Shown piece by piece: positions 46,235 through 56,593 of a stretch of 64,000 nucleotides of DNA; positions within the stretch are counted from its first letter, which is position 1, and every line of letters begins with the position of its first letter. The notes below the pieces were generated by a model. It did no database searches. It was given only the letters and a program-made list of their open reading frames with translations, and was not told where the DNA came from. This stretch comes from Amycolatopsis mediterranei (GTDB lineage: Bacteria > Actinomycetota > Actinomycetes > Mycobacteriales > Pseudonocardiaceae). The DNA is taken from positions 2,910,974 to 2,974,973 of the forward strand of contig NZ_CP100416.1 of assembly GCF_026017845.1 (NCBI RefSeq), given 5' to 3'. The translations under genes were made by a program, and so were the position numbers.

Positions 46235-46297
46235 CCGCGCGAGGGTAGCCGGGCCCCCGGGACCCGCCGGTGGCCGCGGGTGCGTCACGATGCGGGG

Positions 46298-47182
46298 ATG
46301 CGGGTGACAGTCGCCGGGGCCGGGATCGTCGGGCTGAGCAGTGCGTACCGGCTGGCGGAGGCGGGGCACGACGTCACGGTCGTGGCGGCGGCCCCGCCGG
46401 CGGAGTCGACGTCGGCCGTCGCGGGCGGGGTGGTGTACCCGCCGGGCCGTGGTTCGGACGAGCGGATCGTGCGGTGGACCGCGGCGAGCCTCGCGGTGTT
46501 CCGCGGGCAGGACGCCCCGGGCGTGCGGTTCCGCCGCGGCCGGGTCCTGCTGCCGGCGGGCACGCCGGACCCGCAGTGGCTCCCGGCGGTGGAGGCCGCG
46601 GTCCGCGACGGCGACCGCGTCGAATTCACGACGGCGGTGGTCGACACGCCGGTGTACCTGGAGTGGCTGCGCGAGCGGGTGGCCGGGCTGGGCGTGCGGG
46701 TGGAGTACCGGACCCTGACGGCACTCTCGAGCCTGGCTGCGGACGTCGTGGTCAACGCGGCGGGCCTCGGCGCGGGTGCGCTGGCGGGCGACCGTTCGAT
46801 GGTCCCGGTCGGCGGCCAGGTTGTGCACGTGACCGATCCGGGCCTGGCGGAGTTCGTGGTCGACGGGACGGGCCCGGGCATCACGTACGTGATCCCACAC
46901 GGAGGCCACGTGGTGTGCGGCGGAACGGAGGAGCCGGGCCGCGCCGACACCGACCCGAACCCGGCCGTGACGGCGGACATCCTGCGCCGCTGCCGCGAGC
47001 TGGAACCGCGCTTGGCGGGCGCGGAGGTGCTGCGGTCGCTGGTGGGGTTGCGCCCGTTCCGGCGCGAGGTGCGGCTGGAGCGCGACGGCGACGTCGTGCA
47101 CTGCTACGGCCACGGGGGAGCGGGGATCACCCTGGCCTGGGGTTGTGCGGCGGACGTCGCCGAGCTGGTCACGGCTGGATGA
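46298..47182 (+). CDS. D-amino-acid oxidase (FAD)
   Basis: 294 residues. N-terminal dinucleotide fold MRVTVAGAGIVGLSSAYRLAEAGHDVTVV, substrate-region [62 protein letters not shown] and the C-terminal GHGGAGITLAWG signature. It deaminates D-amino acids to 2-oxo acids with H2O2. ATG at 46298. Its last 14 bp overlap the convergent GH5 gene. Confidence 0.92.
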   Translation: MRVTVAGAGIVGLSSAYRLAEAGHDVTVVAAAPPAESTSAVAGGVVYPPGRGSDERIVRWTAASLAVFRGQDAPGVRFRRGRVLLPAGTPDPQWLPAVEAAVRDGDRVEFTTAVVDTPVYLEWLRERVAGLGVRVEYRTLTALSSLAADVVVNAAGLGAGALAGDRSMVPVGGQVVHVTDPGLAEFVVDGTGPGITYVIPHGGHVVCGGTEEPGRADTDPNPAVTADILRRCRELEPRLAGAEVLRSLVGLRPFRREVRLERDGDVVHCYGHGGAGITLAWGCAADVAELVTAG

Positions 47183-48467
47183 GCTCGGTGATGCCGCGGG
47201 CGCGGAGGTGGGCCGCGTCCGAAGCGCGGCTCTGCACCACGAACGCCACCCGCTTGCCTTCCGAAGCCAGCTTGAAGAACCGGTCGTTGCCGCGGGTCGG
47301 ATCCGCGTCCGGCACCACGATCGCCGTCGTGCGCGGCTCGGGGGCCGGCGGGGTCCGGTCGAACTCCGCCGCCAGGTTCTTCAGCGCCTGGCCCGCGGGC
47401 TTCAGGCGGCGGTCGTTCGTGTACAGCCCCAGGTCGTACTCCAGCGGGTTCAGGTTCGGGACCAGGGCCGGGTTCACGTCGTGCGAGCACCACCAGGTGA
47501 AGCCCAGTGTGCGGGCGCAGGAGGCGGCGTTGCGGATCGACCGGGACAGCCACTCGCCGTACTGCGGGCGGGTTGCGTCGCTGAAGTGGATCGAGGGGGC
47601 CGCGCCGTCCTCCTGGATCCAGACCTGGCGCGCTGGGTCCGTCGCGTACGCCTGGGCCACCTGGATCAGGCGCTCCGCGTTGTGCGTGGCGAACGCGGCC
47701 AGCGGGTCCGTCTTCAGCGTGCCGAAGAACGACGTCCACGGGTGGATGGCCACCACGTTGCCCGCGTCCGCCAGCCCGGTGCGGGTGAAGTAGCGGCCGT
47801 TGTCCCACGGTGCCCGGTCGCAGCCGACCGTGTGCGCCTTGCCGGGCGCAACCTCCTCGGCGGTCGCGCACAGCGTGCGAGCCCAGGCGTCGGCCTGCTG
47901 CGGTGTCACCGGAAGCCCGGCGTAGGAGTCCCAGTAGTAGTACGGCTCGTTCGACAGGTCGAAGCCCAGGAACCGCGGGTGCCGGCCGATTCGCTCGGCG
48001 AGGGCCGTCAGCAGCGCGCGCTGCGCGTCGAGGGCCGCGGGGTCGGTGAACCAGTTGACCGGCTTCGGCGTCGTCTGCAGCCAGTTCGGTGTCCAGTAGC
48101 GGGCCGAGATGTGGCCGTTGAACACGGTGACCTCGACGTCCAGCCCGGCCGCGCCCGCCAGGTCGAGGAGCCGGTGCAGGCGGTCGAGCTGTTCGCCGCT
48201 CACCAGGTGCGGTTCCGGCTGGAAGGCCGGCCACAGCAGCATGATCCGGATGTGGTCGAGCCCGAGCGCGGCGATGTCGCCGAGGTCGCGGCGGAGGTCG
48301 GCCTCGCGCCAGTCCTCCCACAGGTGGAACCAGCGGGTCGGCGGCGTGTAGTTGACGCCCAGCCGGAACGCGCGGCGCCGGGGAGAGGCGAACGCGGGCG
48401 CCGCCGTGGCGGCCAGCGCCGTCGCGACCGCTCCGGTGAGCACCGACCGCCGCTTGAGATCCGTCAC
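47169..48467 (-). CDS. Secreted glycoside hydrolase (GH5-like, cellulase fold)
   Basis: 432 residues with a twin-arginine signal (KRRSVLTGAVATALAATAAP, cleavage after about residue 27). The (beta/alpha)8 domain has VNYTPPTRWFHLW, ALGLDHIRIMLLWPAFQPE, the acid/base glutamate in FLGFDLSNEPYYY and a candidate nucleophile in VWIQEDGAAP. Glycan unknown; family members cut beta-glucans or mannans. GTG start at 48465-48467. Exported by Tat, so probably folded before export. Confidence 0.88.
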   Translation of the reverse strand: MTDLKRRSVLTGAVATALAATAAPAFASPRRRAFRLGVNYTPPTRWFHLWEDWREADLRRDLGDIAALGLDHIRIMLLWPAFQPEPHLVSGEQLDRLHRLLDLAGAAGLDVEVTVFNGHISARYWTPNWLQTTPKPVNWFTDPAALDAQRALLTALAERIGRHPRFLGFDLSNEPYYYWDSYAGLPVTPQQADAWARTLCATAEEVAPGKAHTVGCDRAPWDNGRYFTRTGLADAGNVVAIHPWTSFFGTLKTDPLAAFATHNAERLIQVAQAYATDPARQVWIQEDGAAPSIHFSDATRPQYGEWLSRSIRNAASCARTLGFTWWCSHDVNPALVPNLNPLEYDLGLYTNDRRLKPAGQALKNLAAEFDRTPPAPEPRTTAIVVPDADPTRGNDRFFKLASEGKRVAFVVQSRASDAAHLRARGITELIQP

Positions 48468-48551
48468 GCCGCCTCCCTCGCCGTCACCCGTTCACGAACA
48501 TCTAGCACGGCGGGGAATTCGTTCTCCAGGCTTGACCGGCAACCTGTCCGG

Positions 48552-49910
48552 TCAGGTCCCCGAGAAGGCGGCGTGGTCGGCCTCCGTCCGGTCGGCGTAC
48601 CGCACGGCGTACGCGCCCATCGCCTCGTCGAGCTCCGAGTCGTCGGCGAAGTAGCCCGAAAGCAGCTTGGGGTGCAGCGATCGCGTGTGGGCGCGGGCGA
48701 GCAGCGCTCCGGCCAGCCGGCCGTAGTCGTCGAGGTGGTCCTTCTCCAGCGCCGCCGGGTCGATGTCGCCCTTGAGGTTGCGGAACTGCCGGACGATGTA
48801 CGGGAGGCCGTCGATCGTGGTCCAGCCGAGGAGGATGTCGGTCTCGGCCTGCACCAGCCGGGCGCCGTCGACGATCCGGCGGCCTTCGTGCGCCGCCTCC
48901 GGCAGGTCCAGGTACGGCGCCAGTGCGGGCCGCTGGGCCTGTTTCACCTGCAGCACCAGGTCTTCGTCGTCGTTGCCGTGCAATAGGGCGACGTAGCTGC
49001 GCAGCCCGACGCTGCCCGTGCCGACCACCCGGAAGGCGACGTCGGCGAGCCGGTAGCGCGCGATGAGCGTGCGCCGGGATTCCCGCAGGGTGTCCACATA
49101 GGACGCGAGGCCGGCCGCGACGGCCTCGGCCGTCCGCTCGTCGACGTGGGTCAGCACCGGCGGGTCCGCGACGAACCGGTGGCGGGCCAGGCCGGTCTCG
49201 TGGTCGTCGACGCGCTCGGTCCACCGCGCCGCCACCCTCGCGTGATCGTTCTTGCGGGCCTTCTCGGCCGCGTCGGCGAAGTCGTCGATCAGCTCGTCGG
49301 CGCGCGCCTTCGACAGCACCGACGAGTCCGGCAGCGCGTTCCAGCTTCGCAAGAACGGCAGCTCGGCCAGTGCGCGGATCGTCCGGCGGTAGGATTTCAC
49401 GGCGTCTTCGGCGGCCTGGCGGCAGCCCGATTCGCGGATGCCGCCTTCGCGGCCGGCGAGCACGAGGCCGGCGGCGAGCCGCTTGAGGTCCCACTCCCAC
49501 GGGCCCGGCACGGTCTCGTCGAAGTCGTTGATGTCCATCACGATCTTGCCCTCGGGCGTGCCGTAGAGCCCGAAGTTCGCCGCGTGCGCGTCGCCGCAGA
49601 GCTGCGCGCCGACCCCGGACGACGGCGTGCCGGCGAGGTCGGCGCCCATCAGCCCGGCCGCGCCGCGGAAGAACGTGAACGGCGAGGCCAGCATCCGCTC
49701 CCGCCGCAGCTCCACGAGTTCCGGCAGCCGCCCGGCGTTGGTGGCTTCGAAGTACTCGCGCGGCGACGGCCGGTCGTCGGCGGCCGCCGGGTGGTCGTGC
49801 GCCGCGGCCGGCGTCTTTGCGCGGAGCCGCTTCCCCTGTTCGTACAGCTCGGCCGGCGTCACGCTGTCGGTGCCGACCAGCGGCCGTTCTGCCCAGTCCC
49901 CTGATCCCAT
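48552..49910 (-). CDS. DUF2252 family protein (kinase-like fold)
   Basis: 452 residues. PFTFFRGAAGLMGADLAG, LCGDAHAANFGLYGTPEGKIVMDINDFDETVPGPWEWDLKRLAAGL and VFRVVGTGSVGLRSYVALLHG are the DUF2252 blocks. The GDAHAANFG and DINDFD segments are reminiscent of the catalytic and metal-binding loops of aminoglycoside-type phosphotransferases; activity unproven. Start ATG at 49908-49910. A set of short repeats lies immediately upstream. Confidence 0.9.
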   Translation of the reverse strand: MGSGDWAERPLVGTDSVTPAELYEQGKRLRAKTPAAAHDHPAAADDRPSPREYFEATNAGRLPELVELRRERMLASPFTFFRGAAGLMGADLAGTPSSGVGAQLCGDAHAANFGLYGTPEGKIVMDINDFDETVPGPWEWDLKRLAAGLVLAGREGGIRESGCRQAAEDAVKSYRRTIRALAELPFLRSWNALPDSSVLSKARADELIDDFADAAEKARKNDHARVAARWTERVDDHETGLARHRFVADPPVLTHVDERTAEAVAAGLASYVDTLRESRRTLIARYRLADVAFRVVGTGSVGLRSYVALLHGNDDEDLVLQVKQAQRPALAPYLDLPEAAHEGRRIVDGARLVQAETDILLGWTTIDGLPYIVRQFRNLKGDIDPAALEKDHLDDYGRLAGALLARAHTRSLHPKLLSGYFADDSELDEAMGAYAVRYADRTEADHAAFSGT

Positions 49911-49916
49911 ACCGGG

Positions 49917-50075
49917 CACAACGTCCGAAAGGGACGTTGTGCTCCCGGACGCGCGCCGACGGGGGGCGACGGTCAGTCCGGCGAGGTGGGCGCTCCTCGG
50001 CGGGGCCGAGGGGTGGCCGATCGGCCGAGCCGGGTCGGCTGCTCGATCGGGTGCCGGACGTTGTGCTCCCGGACG
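49917..50075. repeat. Short direct and inverted repeats between DUF2252 and rocD
   Basis: CACAACGTCC (49917-49926), loop GAAAG, GGACGTTGTG (49932-49941) is a perfect 10-bp hairpin just upstream of the DUF2252 start. GGACGTTGTGCTCCCGGACG occurs at 49932-49951 and again at 50056-50075 as a 20-bp direct repeat. No gene lies in the 200-bp gap. Confidence 0.85.
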
Positions 50076-50116
50076 CCGCCGGGGCGGGAGGCTCACCCGG
50101 CGGCGTCCGGGTGGTT

Positions 50117-51349
<1,233 letters not shown>

Positions 51350-51457
51350 GTGTTCAGGTTAGAGGCAGAACACGCAGACTTCAGCCGGGAATCGTTGCTT
51401 TCACCCGGTGTTCGTTGCGCAATATGCACGTTACACCCCCGAAACAGTGCGTGCCGA

Positions 51458-51486
51458 TTGACGGCCTGCTTGGTAAGTCGTAACTT
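51458..51486 (+). promoter_or_regulatory. Promoter of the ArsR gene (near-leaderless)
   Basis: TTGACG (51458-51463), 17-bp spacer, TAACTT (51481-51486). The expected start of transcription falls at or next to the GTG at 51494. Confidence 0.65.
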
Positions 51487-51489
51487 ACC
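51472..51489. promoter_or_regulatory. Putative ArsR operator
   Basis: GGTAAGT (51472-51478), CGTA, ACTTACC (51483-51489): a perfect 7-bp inverted repeat overlapping the -10 box, so binding would block the promoter. Confidence 0.65.
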
Positions 51490-51493
51490 GTTC

Positions 51494-51814
51494 GTGGCGA
51501 CTTACGGAAGCGATCAGCTGGCCGCCCTCGCCGACCCTTCGCGCCGCGCCATCTTCGAAGCGCTGCGTGACGGGCCGCGCGCCGTCGGCGAGCTGGCCGC
51601 GGACCTGCCGATCAGTCGGCCGGCCGTCTCCCAGCACCTCAAGGTGCTCAAAGAGGCCGGCCTGGTCACCGACCGGGCGGTCGGCACCAAGCGGCTCTAT
51701 CGGCTGGAACCGGCCGGGATCGCCGCCCTGCGCGCCTACCTCGACGGGATGTGGTCGGACGCGCTGAAGGCCTTCGCCGAGCTGGCGGAACAAACCGAAG
51801 AGGAGCAGTCATGA
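51494..51814 (+). CDS. ArsR-family repressor of the adjacent SRPBCC gene
   Basis: 106 residues. Winged helix: DQLAALADPSRRAIFEALRD, GELAADLPISRPAVSQHLKVLKEAGLVTDRAVGTKRLYRLEPAG. Members of this subgroup usually sit before an SRPBCC/AHSA1 gene, as here. GTG start at 51494; the promoter spacing suggests a leaderless mRNA. The last codons overlap the next ATG (ATGA). Confidence 0.9.
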   Translation: MATYGSDQLAALADPSRRAIFEALRDGPRAVGELAADLPISRPAVSQHLKVLKEAGLVTDRAVGTKRLYRLEPAGIAALRAYLDGMWSDALKAFAELAEQTEEEQS

Positions 51815-52278
51815 CTTTGGAACCGATCCGCAAGAGCATCACCGTCGCGTGTTCGCGCGAGCACGCGTTCAAGACCTACACCGCAGCGTTCGACAGCTGG
51901 TGGCCGCGGCAGCACCACATCGGGGCCGGCGAGCTCGCCGAGGCCGTCCTCGAGCCGAAGGAAGGCGGGCGCTGGTACGAGCGCACGGTCGACGGCGCCG
52001 AGTGCGAGTGGGGCGAGGTGCTCGTCTGGGAGCCCCCTGCCCGGGTGGTCCTGTCCTGGCGGATCGACGGCGATTGGCGGATCGACCCGGACCCGGCGAA
52101 CGCCAGCGAGATCGAGGTCAGATTCATCGAGGAGGGGCCGCGCAGCACCCGCGTCGAGCTGGAGCACCGGAACTTCGAACGACACGGCGAGACCGGTCCG
52201 AAGGTCCGCGAAGGCGTCTCCGGTGAGGGCGGGCACGGTGCCCTGCTGAAACTCTTCGCCGAGAAAGCCGCCGCCTGA
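51811..52278 (+). CDS. SRPBCC/AHSA1-family protein
   Basis: 155 residues, START-like fold: MTLEPIRKSITVACSREHAFKTYTAAFDSWWP, EPKEGGRWYERTVDGAECEWGEV, WEPPARVVLSWRI and VRFIEEGPRSTRVELEHRNFERHG. The fold encloses a hydrophobic pocket; ligand unknown. Overlapping start with the ArsR gene indicates co-translation. Confidence 0.92.
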   Translation: MTLEPIRKSITVACSREHAFKTYTAAFDSWWPRQHHIGAGELAEAVLEPKEGGRWYERTVDGAECEWGEVLVWEPPARVVLSWRIDGDWRIDPDPANASEIEVRFIEEGPRSTRVELEHRNFERHGETGPKVREGVSGEGGHGALLKLFAEKAAA

Positions 52279-52295
52279 ACGAGTAGTTTCGGCGG

Positions 52296-53147
52296 ATGGC
52301 CAAGAACGATGACGGAAGCCGGGTCCGGAACGCGCTGCGCGTCGGTGACGAGCTGCCGGACCCGGGTTCGGCCCCGGTCGGGCCCGGCAAGAAAGCCAAG
52401 GCCCTCGATGGGCTCGAGAGCGCGGGGGAGCGGCTGTCGGCGCTGCAGGAGGCGCTCTTCGCCGAGGGCGTCGGCGGGGGCACCCGCCGGGTGCTGCTCG
52501 TGCTGCAGGGCATGGACACCTCCGGCAAGGGCGGCACGGTCTCGCACGTGCTCGGCCTGGTGAACCCGATGGGTGTCCGGTACGCGGCGTTCAAGAAGCC
52601 GACCGCGGCCGAGCGGCGCCACGAATACCTGTGGCGGATCCGCAAGCAGCTGCCCGCGGCCGGGCAGCTCGGCGTCTTCGACCGCTCGCACTACGAGGAC
52701 ATCCTGGTCCCGCGCGTGTCCGGCCTGCTCACCGCGGACGAACGGCAGCGCCGCTACGCCGAGATCAACGCGTTCGAGCAGGAACTGGCCGACGCCGGGA
52801 CCACCGTCGTGAAGGTGTTCCTGCACATCTCGCCGGAAGAGCAGCTCAAGCGGCTCAAGGCCCGGCTCGTCACGCCCGAGAAGCGCTGGAAGTACAACCC
52901 CGGCGACCTCGAGGCGCGTTCGCACTGGCCGGCCTACCAGGACGCCTACGCCGACATCTTCGAGAAGACGTCCACCGATCGGGCGCCCTGGTACGCGGTG
53001 CCCGCCGACCACAAGTGGTACCGGAACTGGGCCGTCGCCGAACTGCTCATCGAGACGCTGGCCGGCCTGAAGCCGCGGTTCCCCGAGCCGGACTACGACG
53101 TCGACGCCGAGCTGGCGAAGCTGAAGGGCGTTGGCGTATCCGCGTGA
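52296..53147 (+). CDS. ppk2: Polyphosphate kinase 2 family protein
   Basis: 283 residues. Walker A LQGMDTSGKGGTVSHV, lid/Walker B FDRSHYEDILVPRV, and KRWKYNPGDLEARSHWPAYQDAYADIFEKTSTDRAPWYAVPADHKWYRNWAV, the PPK2 core. Transfers phosphate between polyphosphate and nucleotides. The N-terminal ~40 residues are charged and family-variable. ATG at 52296, 17 bp after the SRPBCC gene. Confidence 0.95.
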   Translation: MAKNDDGSRVRNALRVGDELPDPGSAPVGPGKKAKALDGLESAGERLSALQEALFAEGVGGGTRRVLLVLQGMDTSGKGGTVSHVLGLVNPMGVRYAAFKKPTAAERRHEYLWRIRKQLPAAGQLGVFDRSHYEDILVPRVSGLLTADERQRRYAEINAFEQELADAGTTVVKVFLHISPEEQLKRLKARLVTPEKRWKYNPGDLEARSHWPAYQDAYADIFEKTSTDRAPWYAVPADHKWYRNWAVAELLIETLAGLKPRFPEPDYDVDAELAKLKGVGVSA

Positions 53148-53167
53148 TCGTCTGAAAGAGTGCGGGC

Positions 53168-55267
53168 GTGACCGATGTCGACGACCTCCCGTTCCTCCGC
53201 AAGCAGGCCCGGACCCAGCGCTTCACCCTCGGCGCGCCGAAGGAGTTCCGGGTCGCCCCGGACGGCTCCCGCGTGCTGTTCCTGCGCGCGGAGTCGGGCA
53301 CCGACCCCCGGCACAGCCTCTGGTCGGCCGACCTGGCGACCGGCGCCGAGACGAAACTCGTCGACGCCGCCGAGCTGCTGCCCGGCGAAGAGGAACTGCC
53401 CGCCGAAGAGCGCGCGCGGCGGGAACGGGCCCGGGAGACCGGCGGCGGCGTCGTGCACTACGGCGTCGACGCGGTCTTCACCGTCGCGGTGTTCTCGCTC
53501 TCGGGCAAGCTCTACACCCTGGACCTCGCTTCGGGCGAGGTGACGCTGCGCGTCGACGGCGCGGTCATCGACCCGCGGCCCAGCCCGGCAGGCACGCACG
53601 TCGCCTACGTCCAGAACCGGCGGCTGCACGTGCTGGAGCTGGCCACCGGCGACGACCGCGTGCTCGTCGAGGAGGAGGGCGAGGACATCGCCTGGGGTCT
53701 CGCCGAGTTCATCGCCGCCGAGGAGATGGACCGCACCCGCGGCTACTGGTGGGCCCCCGACGGCCGCAGCATCCTGGCCGAACGCTCCGACCGCGGCCCG
53801 GTCCCGCGCTGGACCATCGCCGACCCGGCCAACCCGCAGCACCCGGCCAACGTCGTCGCCTACCCGGCCGCGGGCACCACGAACGCGCTCGTTTCCCTCG
53901 CGGTGCTCGGCCTGGACGGTTCGCGCGTCGACGTTGCGCCGGGCGACTGGGAGTACCTGGCCTCGGTGCACTGGTCGGCCGGCGGCGCGCCGCTGCTCGC
54001 CGTCCAGCCGCGCGACCAGAAGCGGATGGACGTCCTTTCGCTGGACGTCACCGACGGCTCGACCTCGGTCGTGCACACCGCGTCCGACCAGCACTGGATC
54101 GACATCGTCGGCGGCGTCCCGGCGTGGACGCCCGACGGCCGCCTGGTCACCGAAGGCATGGTCGACGGCGACCACCGGCTGTTCGTCGGCGGCGAGGCCG
54201 TCACCCCGGCCGGGCTGCAGCTGCGGGCCGTGCTCGACGTCGGCGACGAGCTCCTGTTCAGCGCGTCCGAAGACGACCCGACGCAGATCCACGTGTTCCG
54301 GACGGACGGCGCGTCGATTCGCCGTCTATCCACTGTGGACGGGGTGCACCACGGCTCCGGGAACGCGGCGGTCACCGTGCTGTCGTCGTGGAGCCTCGAA
54401 TACAGCGGCCCGCGCGTCTCGGTGCTGCGGGACGGCGCGCCGGTCGCGTCGATCGAGGCGTCCACTGTGGACCCGGATATCGTACCGAACCTGACCTGGC
54501 TGACGCTGGGGGAGCGCGGCCTGCGCGCGGCGCTGCTCCTGCCGCGCGGGTACGAGCCGAGCGAGGGCAAGCTGCCGGTGCTGCTCGACCCGTACGGCGG
54601 CCCGCACGCCCAGCGCGTGCTGCAGAGCCGCAATGCGTTCCTGACGTCGCAGTGGCTGGCCGACCAGGGTTTCGCGGTGCTCGTCGCGGACGGCCGCGGC
54701 ACGCCGGGCCGCGGCGCGGTGTGGGAGCGCGAAATCGCCGGTCGCCTCGCCGACGTCACCCTGCAGGACCAGGTCGACGCCCTGCAGGCGGCGGCCGCTC
54801 GGTTCCCGGAGCTGGATGTCGAGCGGGTCGCGATCCGGGGCTGGTCCTACGGCGGCTACCTGTCGGCGCTGGCGGTGCTGCGCCGGCCGGACGTCTTCCA
54901 CGCGGCCGTCGCGGGCGCGCCGGTCACCGACTGGTCGCTGTACGACACGCACTACACCGAGCGGTACCTCGGGAAGCCGCAGGACGAACCGGAGAGCTAC
55001 GCGCACAACTCGCTGATCGAAAGCGCGGCGGAGCTGAGCCGGGCGCTGCTGATCGTGCACGGGCTGGCCGACGACAACGTGTTCGTCGCACACTCGCTGC
55101 GGCTGTCGTCGGTGTTGCTGGCGAAGGGCCGCTCGCACGTCTTCCTGCCGCTGGCGGGCGCGACCCACATGACGCCGCAGGCCGAAGAGGTCGCGGAGAA
55201 TCTGATGCGCACGCAGGTGGACTGGCTGCTGCGCGAACTGTCCGCCGTCGAGAAGGAGATTGCATGA
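53168..55267 (+). CDS. S9-family peptidase (dipeptidyl-peptidase IV-like)
   Basis: 699 residues. N-terminal beta-propeller (PDGSRVLFLRAESGTD; SLWSADLATGAETKL; WGLAEFIAAEEMDRTRGYWWAPDGRSIL with the DPP-type Glu-Glu) and a C-terminal hydrolase: LLLPRGYEPSEGKLPVLLDPYGGPHAQ, the nucleophile in IRGWSYGGYLSAL (Ser 560), Asp in IVHGLADDNVF, His in AGATHMTPQAE. Cleaves X-Pro or similar peptides, cytosolic (no signal). GTG start at 53168; ATGA overlap with the next gene. Two TCCACTGTGGA copies at 54329 and 54461. Confidence 0.95.
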   Translation: MTDVDDLPFLRKQARTQRFTLGAPKEFRVAPDGSRVLFLRAESGTDPRHSLWSADLATGAETKLVDAAELLPGEEELPAEERARRERARETGGGVVHYGVDAVFTVAVFSLSGKLYTLDLASGEVTLRVDGAVIDPRPSPAGTHVAYVQNRRLHVLELATGDDRVLVEEEGEDIAWGLAEFIAAEEMDRTRGYWWAPDGRSILAERSDRGPVPRWTIADPANPQHPANVVAYPAAGTTNALVSLAVLGLDGSRVDVAPGDWEYLASVHWSAGGAPLLAVQPRDQKRMDVLSLDVTDGSTSVVHTASDQHWIDIVGGVPAWTPDGRLVTEGMVDGDHRLFVGGEAVTPAGLQLRAVLDVGDELLFSASEDDPTQIHVFRTDGASIRRLSTVDGVHHGSGNAAVTVLSSWSLEYSGPRVSVLRDGAPVASIEASTVDPDIVPNLTWLTLGERGLRAALLLPRGYEPSEGKLPVLLDPYGGPHAQRVLQSRNAFLTSQWLADQGFAVLVADGRGTPGRGAVWEREIAGRLADVTLQDQVDALQAAAARFPELDVERVAIRGWSYGGYLSALAVLRRPDVFHAAVAGAPVTDWSLYDTHYTERYLGKPQDEPESYAHNSLIESAAELSRALLIVHGLADDNVFVAHSLRLSSVLLAKGRSHVFLPLAGATHMTPQAEEVAENLMRTQVDWLLRELSAVEKEIA

Positions 55268-56214
55268 GTCGCTGGGGCCTGACGATCCCGTTGACCGGGG
55301 TGCCGCTGACGGCGCACCGCGAACTGGTCGAACAGCTGCCGGACCTGGGCTACACGGACGCGTGGACGGCCGAGACGGCGGGTACGGACGCGTTCACGCC
55401 GCTCGTGCTGGCCTCGCAGTGGGCCCCGCAGCTGCGCCTCGGCACGGCGATCGTGCCGGTGTACACGCGCGGCCCGGGCCTGCTGGCGATGCAGGCGGCA
55501 ACGGTCGCGGAGCTGGCCCCGGGCCGGTTCGTCCTCGGCATCGGCGCGTCTTCGCCGGTGATCGTCTCCCAGTGGAACGCGGCTTCCTTCGACGAGCCGT
55601 TCGCGCGCTCCCGGGACACGCTGCGCTTCCTGCGTTCGGCGCTGGCGGGCGAGAAGGTCAGCGAGAAGTACGAGACGTTCGCGGTGTCGAAGTTCCGGCT
55701 GGAGCGGCCCACGGACCCGCCGCCGTCGATCATGCTGGCGGCCCTGCGTCCGGGCATGCTGCGGTTGGCGGCGCGCGAGGCCGACGGCGCGATCACGAAC
55801 TGGCTGGCGGCTTCGGACGTACCCCAGGTGCGTTCCGTCGTCGGCCCGGACGTCGAGCTGGCGGCCCGGATCTTCGTCTGCCCGACGGAGGACGCCGAGG
55901 CGGCGCGGGGTCTGGGCCGGATGCTGATCTCGAGCTACCTGACGGTCCCGGTGTACGCGGCGTTCCACGAGTGGCTGGGCCGCGGCGAGGCGCTGGCCCC
56001 GATGCACGAGGCCTGGGCGGCCGGCGACCGGCAGAAGGCGAACCAGGTGATCCCGGATTCGGTGGTGGACGAACTGGTGATCCACGGCAGCGTGGACTCC
56101 TGCCGGGAACAGGTTCAGTCCTATGTGGACAATGGGCTGACGACGCCGATCATCGCCCTGCTGCCGACCGGGGAGGACCCGTTCGAGCAGGTGCGCGGGT
56201 TGGCGCCGCGCTGA
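55264..56214 (+). CDS. LLM-class (F420-dependent) oxidoreductase
   Basis: 316 residues of the luciferase-like fold: WGLTIPLTGVPLTAHRELVEQL, LGYTDAWTAETAGTDAFTPL, LRLGTAIVPVYTRGPGLLAMQAATVAELAPGRFVLGIGASSPVIVSQW. The N-terminal pattern fits the F420-dependent group in actinobacteria; cofactor not proven. ATG overlaps the peptidase stop. Confidence 0.93.
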   Translation: MSRWGLTIPLTGVPLTAHRELVEQLPDLGYTDAWTAETAGTDAFTPLVLASQWAPQLRLGTAIVPVYTRGPGLLAMQAATVAELAPGRFVLGIGASSPVIVSQWNAASFDEPFARSRDTLRFLRSALAGEKVSEKYETFAVSKFRLERPTDPPPSIMLAALRPGMLRLAAREADGAITNWLAASDVPQVRSVVGPDVELAARIFVCPTEDAEAARGLGRMLISSYLTVPVYAAFHEWLGRGEALAPMHEAWAAGDRQKANQVIPDSVVDELVIHGSVDSCREQVQSYVDNGLTTPIIALLPTGEDPFEQVRGLAPR

Positions 56215-56218
56215 CGCT

Positions 56219-56593
56219 TCAGGTGAAGGTGACGGTGGCCAGCAGCAGGCCGAGACCGCCCGAGGCCACGCCCGCGGCCACCGTCACCAGCACGTTCAGC
56301 ACCGCGTACAGCCGCGTTTTCTCCAGGAACAGCCGGACCGTCTCGTAGCCGAACGTCGAGAACGTCGTCAGGCCGCCGCAGAAGCCCACCGCCACCAGCG
56401 CGCGCACCGACGACGGCTCCGCGCCGTGCAGGAGCCAGCCGCTCAGGAAACCCAGGAGGAACGAGCCCGCGATGTTCACCGTCAGCGTGCCGAACGGGAA
56501 CGGCGAGTCACGCCACTGCTGGACCTTCCGGTCGGTCAGGTAGCGCAGGACCGACCCCGCCGCTCCGCCCAGGGCCACCAGGACCGGCGTCAC
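56219..56593 (-). CDS. crcB: Fluoride efflux protein CrcB (Fluc), first subunit
   Basis: 124 residues, four membrane helices. [27 protein letters not shown] and [16 protein letters not shown] with the conserved TFSTF. Dual-topology fluoride channel. The GTG at 56591-56593 overlaps the DUF190 stop (GTGA). Last of a crcB-DUF190-crcB operon. Confidence 0.95.
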   Translation of the reverse strand: MTPVLVALGGAAGSVLRYLTDRKVQQWRDSPFPFGTLTVNIAGSFLLGFLSGWLLHGAEPSSVRALVAVGFCGGLTTFSTFGYETVRLFLEKTRLYAVLNVLVTVAAGVASGGLGLLLATVTFT

